Notes under the pieces: generated by a model
The model's input: only the letters and a program-made list of their open reading frames with translations
Told to the model about the DNA's origin: nothing
The model's database searches: none
Program-made: the position numbers and the translations under genes
Source of the DNA: Flavihumibacter profundi
GTDB lineage: Bacteria > Bacteroidota > Bacteroidia > Chitinophagales > Chitinophagaceae
DNA: 64,000 bases
Assembly (NCBI RefSeq): GCF_020076305.1
Contig: NZ_JAIQXE010000001.1
Location: 930,001 to 994,000, forward strand
Direction of reading: 5' to 3'
In this document: positions 45,448 to 52,598 of the stretch, piece after piece
How the letters are laid out: the number at the start of each line of letters is the position of its first letter
How positions within the stretch are numbered: the stretch's first letter is position 1

Positions 45448-45955
45448 GCCTGGGTCGCTGCAAACCGACCTTTCTGTTTTGCAACGGAAATCCAGTGAAA
45501 ATGTAATGGAAAATGAAGCTTTCCGGGAATTCCTGCGTCTTCGGGAAGGGCCTCTTGATTCCCTTGTTGCGGAATTAAATGCAGAAGTAACAAAATTAAT
45601 CGACTGTACTTCCTGCGGTAATTGTTGCAGGAGCCTGATGATCAATGTTAGCACCGATGAGGCGGTTAAATTTGCCAATCGGATAAATAAATCTTTATCA
45701 GAAATAAAAGCTGACTATCTGGAAGAAAGTATTGGCGGTCAATTAGTCATAAATACCATTCCCTGCCATTTTCTGGCAGAAAATAAATGTACTATTTACG
45801 CCGACAGGTTCGAAGATTGCCGGGCATTTCCACATTTGGATAAACCTGGTTTCAGCCAGCGGATATTTGGCACCCTGATGCACTATGGACGTTGTCCAAT
45901 TATTTTTAACGTGATTGAAGAGTTGAAACAGCGCACCAACTTTACCAGGCAATAA
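45437..45955 (+). CDS. YkgJ family cysteine-cluster protein
   Basis: 172 residues from the ATG at 45437, chosen because upstream codons (to 45356) are the shadow of the acidic tail of the preceding gene. Cysteine motif: CTSCGNCCRS, then CHFLAENKCTIYADRFEDCRAFPH, a set of about seven cysteines as in the YkgJ/CxxCxxCC family, thought to bind zinc or an iron-sulfur cluster. N-terminal 50 residues are helical. It is cytoplasmic. Function unknown; translational coupling with the paralogous pair (11-base overlap) suggests a joint role. Confidence 0.85.
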   Translation: MKIKPGSLQTDLSVLQRKSSENVMENEAFREFLRLREGPLDSLVAELNAEVTKLIDCTSCGNCCRSLMINVSTDEAVKFANRINKSLSEIKADYLEESIGGQLVINTIPCHFLAENKCTIYADRFEDCRAFPHLDKPGFSQRIFGTLMHYGRCPIIFNVIEELKQRTNFTRQ

Positions 45956-45969
45956 ATGGCCGAATTGAC

Positions 45970-46661
45970 ATGAATAAATAATCCTTGCAGTTACTTCTGG
46001 TCATTTTTGAATTGAGTTGTCAATTGTCTGGTTAATCCAACTGCCAATTGATGCCGGAAGCTTTTGAACAGAAAGTGAAGCAACCTGGAGCACAGATACT
46101 TGATGTAAGAACGGCAGAGGAGTTTAAATCAGGATACATTGCAGGTGCTTTACAGGCTGACTGGCTGAAGCCGGAAGAATTTTCCACCCGCTCTCAGGAC
46201 CTGGATGCACTTAAAGAAGTGCTGATCTATTGCGCAAGTGGGAAAAGAAGCGCCTATGCTGCCCAAACATTGCGGTCAAAAAGATAAATTGTATATGAAT
46301 TAACCGGCGGTCTGTACAAATGGAAACTGGAAGGCCGTCCTGTTATAGCAGATGAAGCGGTACCGCAATTCACATCTGCAGATTATGAAAAAATGATTCA
46401 CCAATCATGAACGGTTTTGGTTGATTTTGGTGCACCATGGTGCCCACCCTGCCGAAAAATAAAACCTGTATTAGCTGAGTTGCAAAAAAGTTTGCCAGGG
46501 ACCTTTGTTTTGCAAAAAAATGATGGCGGCATTCATACCGATCTCATGAAATCTTTAAATATAAAAGCTTTGCCACATTTCTTTGTCTACAAAAAAGGCG
46601 TTAAAGTGTGGTAAAAACAAGTATTGTGAGCATTGAAGAACTCAAGAAGGCGATCCAATAA
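45970..46661 (+). pseudogene. Decayed lipoprotein rhodanese-thioredoxin fusion gene
   Basis: One reading frame from the ATG at 45970 encodes in order a lipoprotein-type signal (SLQLLLVIFELSC), a rhodanese domain (QILDVRTAEEFKSGYIAGALQADW, YCASGKRSAYAAQTL, VYELTGGLYKWKLEGRPV) and a thioredoxin domain (VLVDFGAPWCPPCRKIKPVLAEL with CPPC, then ALPHFFVYKKG). The frame is broken by five stops (TAA 45979, TAA 46033, TAA 46285, TGA 46408, TAA 46612). The true C-terminus IVSIEELKKAIQ is read one base out of frame from 46623 to TAA at 46661, fitting a single-base deletion near 46620. All other residues look conserved, so inactivation is probably recent. It follows the YkgJ-like gene by 14 bases. Confidence 0.88.
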
Positions 46662-47388
46662 TGCCTGGTTCCCCGTACATGGCCCTGATCACTACACTTG
46701 CACACATGCACCCCACAATAGCAGGCATATAGGAAATTGTACCTATCAGCGATTTCTTTGGAAAAGCTTTTTCGGTTTCTATTACCCGGCTCTGGTCAAC
46801 TTTTTCCGGAGAATATACAACTGTGATACCTTTGCGGATACCAAATTTATGTAGCCTTTTTCGAACATACCTGGCCAGATTGCATTCGTGTGTATCATCA
46901 ATATCGGCAATGCGTACTTGTGAAGGATCAGTTTTACCACCGGCACCCAATGCGCTTACGATTGGAATCCCCAGATCAACACAATTTCTCATTAATAACA
47001 CTTTTGGGGAAAGGGTATCGATGCAATCCACCACATAATCAAATTGCCGGGTATTGAGGATTTCTAATATCCTGCCATCCTCTATGTGTTCAGTTAATTC
47101 ATGTAATTTTAGCAAGGGATTAATATCTTTTAACCGGGTAGCCATTATTTCCGTTTTAAGCAGTTTTTCGGTAGAATGAAGGGCAGGAATCTGCCGGTTG
47201 ATATTACTCTGGTCTACCCTATCGCCATCAATTATGGTCATTTCCCCTATCCCAGCCCTTGCGATCATTTCAGCACAGATGCCACCTACCCCTCCCAAGC
47301 CTACTACCAGCACGTGTTTGGAAATTCCTTGAAGTACGGGTTCATCGCCCATCAGCAATTGAGTCCTTGATAACCAATATGGAACCAT
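46642..47388 (-). CDS. tcdA: tRNA threonylcarbamoyladenosine dehydratase
   Basis: 248 residues from the ATG at 47388, which gives the family length and the start MVPYWLSRTQLLMG. An ATG at 47433 would add 15 residues and almost touch dnaG. E1-like ATP-binding fold: VLVVGLGGVGGICAEMIARAGIGEMTIIDGD, SNINRQIPAL, YVVDCIDTLSPKVLL, and the C-terminal GTISYMPAIVGCMCASVVI with its cysteines. It cyclises the threonylcarbamoyl group of t6A37 to ct6A, downstream of the TsaD reaction encoded earlier in this window. Its 3' end overlaps the pseudogene by 20 bases. Confidence 0.93.
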   Translation of the reverse strand: MVPYWLSRTQLLMGDEPVLQGISKHVLVVGLGGVGGICAEMIARAGIGEMTIIDGDRVDQSNINRQIPALHSTEKLLKTEIMATRLKDINPLLKLHELTEHIEDGRILEILNTRQFDYVVDCIDTLSPKVLLMRNCVDLGIPIVSALGAGGKTDPSQVRIADIDDTHECNLARYVRKRLHKFGIRKGITVVYSPEKVDQSRVIETEKAFPKKSLIGTISYMPAIVGCMCASVVIRAMYGEPGIIGSPS

Positions 47389-47442
47389 ATTTTCTGTGAT
47401 TAAGGCAGCAATTTCGTTAAATTGCCGATTCATCAGATCACA

Positions 47443-49383
47443 TTGATCACCCCAGCTACCATACAACAGATTTTGAACCGCATTGATATCATTGATGTGG
47501 TAGGCAGTTTCGTGAAATTGAAGAAGAGAGGAACAAATTACCTGGGCCTGTGTCCATTCCACAACGAAAAAAGCCCGAGTTTTACAGTTTCCCCCAATAA
47601 AGAAATCTATAAATGTTTTGGTTGCGGTAAAAGCGGGAATACTATCAGTTTTCTAATGGAGCACGAAAAGTACTCCTATGTTGAAGCTTTAAAATGGCTT
47701 GCCAACCGCTATAATGTGGAAGTTGAGGAAACGGAAGTCAGTGCTGAGGTTAGGGCCCAACAGCAGGTTGCAGACAGTTTGTATATATTGAATAGCTTTG
47801 CCCAGCAATATTTCACTAATATTTTATTTGAAGATGAAGAGGGACAGAATATTGGCCTTAGCTACCTGAAAGAGAGGGGCTTTACTGAAGCTATTCTAAG
47901 GAAATTCCAGGTAGGCTATTGCAAGGAATCACGCAATGCATTTGTTATCGAGGCACTCCAGAAACAATATAACCGGGAATTGCTGGTAAAATCAGGATTG
48001 GCAGCCAATCGCAATGACGAACTGGTTGATAATTACCGGGGAAGGATCATTTTTCCAGTCCACAATACGACGGGAAAAATAATCGGTTTTGGTGCAAGGA
48101 TCATTAAGAAAAATGACAAAGCACCAAAATATATCAATACCCCGGAAAATGAGATTTATATAAAAAGCCGGATCCTTTATGGCATGTATTTCGCAAGGCA
48201 GGTAATTGATAAATATGATGAATGTCTCCTTGTGGAAGGCTATACTGATGTTGTATCCCTGCATCAGGCAGGTATAGAAAATGTTGTGGCAAGTGGCGGG
48301 ACATCCTTAACTACCGATCAAATCAGGCTTGTAAGAAAATATTCAAATAACCTTACAATAATTTATGATGGCGATAGCGCCGGTGTTAAAGCAGCACTGA
48401 GGGGTTTGGATATGGCCCTGGAAGAAGGCCTTAATGTGAAATTGGTTCTTATACCAGACAAGGAAGATCCTGATAGTTATGTCAACAAAGTAGGTGCAGA
48501 AGCTTTCCGCGACTTTATAGAAGCTAATAAAAAGGATTTTATCCTTTTTCAACTGGAAGTGGCCTTAAAGGATGCTCAAGGCGATAGCCAGAAAAAAGCA
48601 GCCGTTGTTAACCAAATCGCTGAAACTTTAGCCAAAATCAGTAAGGCAGAAGATTTTACGAAACAACAGGATTATATCCGCCAATGCGCTGAATTGCTGA
48701 AAATAGAAGAAACCGGCCTTAATAACCTGGTGAATAAATTTATCAGGGAAAGAGTCAATAAGCAGGAAGCGAAATGGCAGGCGGAGGCACCAGTTGCAGA
48801 ATTTGACCAGCCGCCATTGCAGGAATATGATACCGGGAGTGATGAAGTTTTTCAATTACTCATAAAGGATGAGTTACAGGAAAGGGCTGTTGTAAAGGCA
48901 TTGATTGAATTTGGGTTGAAAGCCTGGGATGAATCCACTAAAGTGGCCGACCATATTTTTAATGAATTGGTGGATGAAGACCTTTTCGACAATCCACAGT
49001 TGATGGATGTAATTAATACATATCGCCTATGGTATGATGCCGGATTAGAACCAACAGCAAAAAACTTTTTTTATCATGAGAACCAGGCTTTGAGCGCTGT
49101 AGTGGTATCGCTGCTGGAATTCCCTTATGAGGTTAGTGAAAAATGGAAAAATAAGTTTCAAATGCCTGTAAATTCAAGGGAAGAAATTTACCGGGAAGAA
49201 GTGATTTCAACCCTTGGCTACCTTAAACTAAGGAAGATCAAACGAATGATGCAGGAAAACCAGATTGATCTGGGTAAGCCACATACACCCGAAGAACAAT
49301 TGAATTTATTACAGACCCACCAGGCTCTTAAACTGATGGAGCGGGAATTGCTGCAGCACCTGGGAACAGTAATTGTTCGATAA
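47443..49383 (+). CDS. dnaG: DNA primase
   Basis: 646 residues from a TTG at 47443, chosen because MITPATIQQILNRIDIIDVV matches the family N-terminus; another TTG at 47422 is possible and no ATG occurs in the first 70 codons. CHC2-type zinc ribbon ligands are Cys37, His40, Cys58 and Cys61. The Toprim catalytic core holds LLVEGYTDVVSLHQAGI (the Glu of EGY) and IIYDGDSAGVKAALRG (the DGD motif), and the helical C-terminal DnaB-interacting region ends at GTVIVR. It makes RNA primers for replication. It is divergent from tcdA with a short shared upstream region. Confidence 0.95.
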   Translation: MITPATIQQILNRIDIIDVVGSFVKLKKRGTNYLGLCPFHNEKSPSFTVSPNKEIYKCFGCGKSGNTISFLMEHEKYSYVEALKWLANRYNVEVEETEVSAEVRAQQQVADSLYILNSFAQQYFTNILFEDEEGQNIGLSYLKERGFTEAILRKFQVGYCKESRNAFVIEALQKQYNRELLVKSGLAANRNDELVDNYRGRIIFPVHNTTGKIIGFGARIIKKNDKAPKYINTPENEIYIKSRILYGMYFARQVIDKYDECLLVEGYTDVVSLHQAGIENVVASGGTSLTTDQIRLVRKYSNNLTIIYDGDSAGVKAALRGLDMALEEGLNVKLVLIPDKEDPDSYVNKVGAEAFRDFIEANKKDFILFQLEVALKDAQGDSQKKAAVVNQIAETLAKISKAEDFTKQQDYIRQCAELLKIEETGLNNLVNKFIRERVNKQEAKWQAEAPVAEFDQPPLQEYDTGSDEVFQLLIKDELQERAVVKALIEFGLKAWDESTKVADHIFNELVDEDLFDNPQLMDVINTYRLWYDAGLEPTAKNFFYHENQALSAVVVSLLEFPYEVSEKWKNKFQMPVNSREEIYREEVISTLGYLKLRKIKRMMQENQIDLGKPHTPEEQLNLLQTHQALKLMERELLQHLGTVIVR

Positions 49384-49389
49384 TTTAAA

Positions 49390-50061
49390 TTATTTTTCCG
49401 CTGGATTTTTTTTGCCCGACATTAATTTCTCAACAGTATTTATTAGCCTGTTTTGCTTTGTTTCTTCCTTTTTTGCACTGTTGATCCACATTATATATTC
49501 CTTCTTATTGGTAAAAGATAAACTTTCAAAAAAACTCAATGCTTTCTTGTTTTTTTTCAGCTGCAGCAACCTGGATAACTCTTCAGGAGGAGTAATAGTG
49601 CGGGATTCTGTATCAACACCTTCCATTACTGCCGGCTGGGCCCCGTTTGCTGAGGCACGAGTTATCTCCTTTATCTGTTCGGCCCGCTTAAACCGAAGTG
49701 CGCTCCAGACTGAATCCAGCGCAACCTGTCTAACACCTTCATAGCCTGCACTCACAACCATATCCCAGCTACAATCGCGGTTCAGGTTCGAAACTATTTT
49801 TGATGTTGTTTTTGGATATGCGATCCATAACTTGGCTTCGTCGTGAAGTGCTGGTAGTACATCCTGCAAAATACCATTCAGCTGATTTTCATTAATTGCA
49901 AATACCAGGGCAAAATCAATGCGCCTGCTTTTAAGCAATGGGGTTACATTTTTGGCAAAAGCCAGTTTACTGAATTGTTTCTCTATTGAGGAAGGTAATC
50001 CCTGAATGAGCAGATTTTTTTCTTCTTTGTATTGCAGTTTTTCGAATAAAGTCTGCGACAT
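49390..50061 (-). CDS. YdeI/OmpD-associated family protein
   Basis: 223 residues in two parts. Residues 1-120 resemble the DUF3052-type fold (EKLQYKEEKNLLIQGLPSSI, RIDFALVFAINENQL, KLWIAYPKT). Residues 150-223 match the C-terminal helical domain of YdeI-like bacteriocin-protection proteins (PPEELSRLLQLKKNKKALSFF, SFTNKKEYIMWINSAKKEETK, RLINTVEKLMSGKK). It is cytoplasmic with a basic C-terminal half. No biochemical activity is established. It ends six bases from convergent dnaG. Confidence 0.78.
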   Translation of the reverse strand: MSQTLFEKLQYKEEKNLLIQGLPSSIEKQFSKLAFAKNVTPLLKSRRIDFALVFAINENQLNGILQDVLPALHDEAKLWIAYPKTTSKIVSNLNRDCSWDMVVSAGYEGVRQVALDSVWSALRFKRAEQIKEITRASANGAQPAVMEGVDTESRTITPPEELSRLLQLKKNKKALSFFESLSFTNKKEYIMWINSAKKEETKQNRLINTVEKLMSGKKNPAEK

Positions 50062-50133
50062 ACCTGGTATAATTTAACTGAAAAAGATAATTATAGCGGG
50101 ATGTAAAATTAACAAATTGTAAGGACTAATCCA

Positions 50134-50943
50134 TTATTTAACCCCGATCGGCTTATAATATTTCAATGCTTCGGGCATTAATTGTTTCAGCTTTTCAATA
50201 CGGGTGGATTCAGCCGGGTGTGTACTTGCAAATTCTGGCGGGGCTTTTCCTGCGCTGGCTGCGGCCATCCGCTCCCATAATGGAATTGCTTCCTGTGGAT
50301 TGTAACCAGCCATGGCACAATAGTACAACCCGAATTTATCTGCTTCTAGCTCATTGCTTCTGGAAAAAGGCAATACCGCACCATAAGTGGTTCCTAATCC
50401 ATAAGCACCCATGAAAATGGCCTGCGTCTCAGCGGGTTTGCTGGACATTGCAACAGATAATGCTACACCGCCCAATTCCTGAATCATAGCCTGGCTCATA
50501 CGCTCATTTCCATGGCGGGCAAGGGCATGTGCTACTTCATGGCCTATAACAACCGCAAGTGCAGCTTCGTTTTGCGTGATGGGTAATAGGCCGGTATATA
50601 CAACGATCTTCCCCCCTGGCATACACCAGGCATTGGCTTCCTTCGAATCTACAAGGTTATATTCCCATTTATAACCAGCCAATTCGCCCTGGAGGCCTTT
50701 TTGGGTATAGAAGCTTGAAATTGCCGTTGAAATTCGGGTACCTACCCTTCTGACCATTTCAGCATCTTTACTGCCAATTGCAGTCACAACTTTGTTTTGT
50801 GAAAGGAATTGCTGGTATTGAGTTGATGCCATGGATTGTATTTCGGCTTCGGAAAACAGTACCAGCTGGCTTCTTCCGGTAATTGGGTTTTTAGTGCAAG
50901 CGACAAGGCAAATGGCAAAAAAAAACAAAAAAATGCGATTCAT
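50134..50943 (-). CDS. M48 family zinc metalloprotease, lipoprotein
   Basis: 269 residues with a lipoprotein signal (lipobox LVAC, Cys16), so it is anchored in the envelope. Zinc motif HEVAH at 135-139 in VVIGHEVAHALARHG with the third ligand Glu in SNELEADKFGLYYC; WCMPGGKIVVYTGLL precedes it. This matches the periplasmic LoiP/BepA-type M48 proteases that take part in outer-membrane protein quality control. The target is unknown. Apparently monocistronic, 73 bases before the YdeI-like gene. Confidence 0.93.
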   Translation of the reverse strand: MNRIFLFFFAICLVACTKNPITGRSQLVLFSEAEIQSMASTQYQQFLSQNKVVTAIGSKDAEMVRRVGTRISTAISSFYTQKGLQGELAGYKWEYNLVDSKEANAWCMPGGKIVVYTGLLPITQNEAALAVVIGHEVAHALARHGNERMSQAMIQELGGVALSVAMSSKPAETQAIFMGAYGLGTTYGAVLPFSRSNELEADKFGLYYCAMAGYNPQEAIPLWERMAAASAGKAPPEFASTHPAESTRIEKLKQLMPEALKYYKPIGVK

Positions 50944-51010
50944 TAGATATGATTTACCTGATTGATACTCAATTGTTATACCAGGTTCATGTATGTTTAA
51001 ATAAGCGATG

Positions 51011-51658
51011 TTAAATTCCCCGTTTCCGTTTGCGGTCGCGGTATTTCAAAATGGGCACCTTGCCTTCACTTCCGCGAAGCAGGCGGCTGATATTTTTTTG
51101 GTGCGTTAGTATCACCAAAAGGGCAACAACAATAGCAAAAACTCGGTAAGCATTGTTATCGACATTAAAAATGATGAGTATGAATATTGGAAAAGCGATA
51201 CTTGCCAAAATAGAACTAAGCGAAACAAAACGGGTAAGATAAAGTACCAACAAGAAAATTCCGGAACAGCATAATGCGGTCCAAGGGGAAATTCCAATAA
51301 CCAGGCCAAATAAAGTAGCAACACCTTTACCACCTTTAAAATCTGCCCATACAGGGAAAATATGTCCTAGTACAGCAGCTATTCCCAAACCTATCTGTAG
51401 ATTGGTCAGGGCTATTTCATGGTCCCAATAAAAGGGCAATAAAAGTGATAATTTAACCGCAGCAAGGCCTTTTAGCACGTCGACAATCATTACCAGGGTG
51501 CCCCATTTCGGACCTAATACACGAAAAGTGTTGGTTGCCCCGGCATTTCCGCTACCATAATCACGGATGTCGATATTAAAATAGTACCTGCTTACCCATA
51601 CCGCGGTGGGTATGGATCCGAGCAGGTAAGCTATTAATATCAGCAAAGCCTCTTTCAT
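51011..51658 (-). CDS. plsY: Acyl-phosphate glycerol-3-phosphate acyltransferase PlsY
   Basis: 215 residues with five predicted membrane helices. It acylates glycerol-3-phosphate from acyl-phosphate, the first step of phospholipid synthesis. Conserved motifs: YLLGSIPTAVWVSRY, DYGSGNAGATNTFRVLGPKWG (motif 1), GHIFPVWADFKGGKGVAT (motif 2) and the basic C-terminal tail, which is longer than usual (KYRDRKRKRGI). A TATTTTTG -7 box is at 51678-51685, 20 bases upstream of the ATG. Confidence 0.95.
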   Translation of the reverse strand: MKEALLILIAYLLGSIPTAVWVSRYYFNIDIRDYGSGNAGATNTFRVLGPKWGTLVMIVDVLKGLAAVKLSLLLPFYWDHEIALTNLQIGLGIAAVLGHIFPVWADFKGGKGVATLFGLVIGISPWTALCCSGIFLLVLYLTRFVSLSSILASIAFPIFILIIFNVDNNAYRVFAIVVALLVILTHQKNISRLLRGSEGKVPILKYRDRKRKRGI

Positions 51659-51677
51659 TAAATGGTGAGTTGGATTT

Positions 51678-51685
51678 CAAAAATA
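51678..51685 (-). promoter_or_regulatory. -7 box for plsY
   Basis: Reads TATTTTTG on the minus strand, an exact consensus match 20 bases upstream of the plsY ATG. No -33 at standard spacing. Confidence 0.4.
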
Positions 51686-51710
51686 GGAAAAACGAGCGTT
51701 CAAAATATAT

Positions 51711-52538
51711 TTAGCTACTTTCTTTAACAATCAACAGCCAACATAGCCAGCTATTCCGTTCCTGTTTCGTTGATAACGCCAAATTCAGGGGTGCTATTGC
51801 CTTTTCAAGATCCTCCGCATCTGATTGCAAAAGTCCGCTGATCAGAATTCGCCCCCCTTTTGCGGTATGTTGTACCATTTTCTCCAATTGCTCCAGCACT
51901 ACATGCTTATTGATATTCGCTAAAATGACATCAAATTGTTCCTTCTCAGGAATGGTATCAGCAAGTTCAAGGCGAATTTCCCCTGTTTGATTCTGCTGGA
52001 TGTTTTCTGCTGCGTTATTAATACTCCATGTATCATTGTCAATAGCCAGTATTTCTGATGCCCCCATTTTACCAGCCAGGATAGCCAGGAGACCGGTACC
52101 TGTTCCAAAATCAAGGAGTTTTTTACCTGCAATAGGTATTTTTTGCATAGCCTCAACCATCATATAGGTTGTGGCGTGGTGTCCTGTTCCAAAGCTCATT
52201 TTGGGTGTTATTATAATTTCATACCGTACACCTTGTAATGGCTCATGAAAATCAGCCCGGATGGCACAAAAATCATCTACTATCACCGGCTCAAATCCGG
52301 CTTCCCATTCAGCGTTCCAGTTGCGTGGTGCTATTTCTTCAAGCGTATAGGATATATTAAAAGGGGCCACCAGGTTGTCGAGTACTGCTGCATCAAAATC
52401 TTTAAATGGTAAATATGCTTGCAATAAACCCGGCTCTTCCACAAATCCATCATAGCCGGAATTGGCAAGCAAGGCAACCAGTATTTCCCTGTCTTCAGGT
52501 TTACTTACGGAGATGGACACCTGCTGATAACTATTCAT
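51711..52538 (-). CDS. prmA: Ribosomal protein L11 methyltransferase
   Basis: 275 residues from the ATG at 52538; the TTG at 52547 is less likely. It trimethylates lysines and the N-terminus of L11. N-terminal substrate-recognition domain (1-95) and SAM-binding Rossmann domain: PKMSFGTGHHATTYMMVEAM (PrmA-specific TGxHxTT), KKLLDFGTGTGLLAILAGK (motif I), ILAIDNDTWSINNA and FDVILANINKHVVLEQL. A terminator separates it from pnp, so it has its own promoter or is read through. Confidence 0.93.
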   Translation of the reverse strand: MNSYQQVSISVSKPEDREILVALLANSGYDGFVEEPGLLQAYLPFKDFDAAVLDNLVAPFNISYTLEEIAPRNWNAEWEAGFEPVIVDDFCAIRADFHEPLQGVRYEIIITPKMSFGTGHHATTYMMVEAMQKIPIAGKKLLDFGTGTGLLAILAGKMGASEILAIDNDTWSINNAAENIQQNQTGEIRLELADTIPEKEQFDVILANINKHVVLEQLEKMVQHTAKGGRILISGLLQSDAEDLEKAIAPLNLALSTKQERNSWLCWLLIVKESS

Positions 52539-52550
52539 CTGATTCAAATT

Positions 52551-52578
52551 AAAAACCCCGACCAGAGATCGGGGTTTA
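52551..52578 (-). terminator. Rho-independent terminator of pnp
   Basis: AAACCCCGA and TCGGGGTTT form a nine-pair stem around seven bases, followed on the minus strand by TTTTTAATTT. It lies 21 bases past the pnp stop and 14 before the prmA ATG. Confidence 0.88.
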
Positions 52579-52598
52579 ATGATATGAAAACCTGTCGC

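Noticed and set aside
46417-46614. Separate small thioredoxin gene
   Set aside because: It lacks a proper start and signal and continues in frame from the rhodanese part, so it belongs to the pseudogene.
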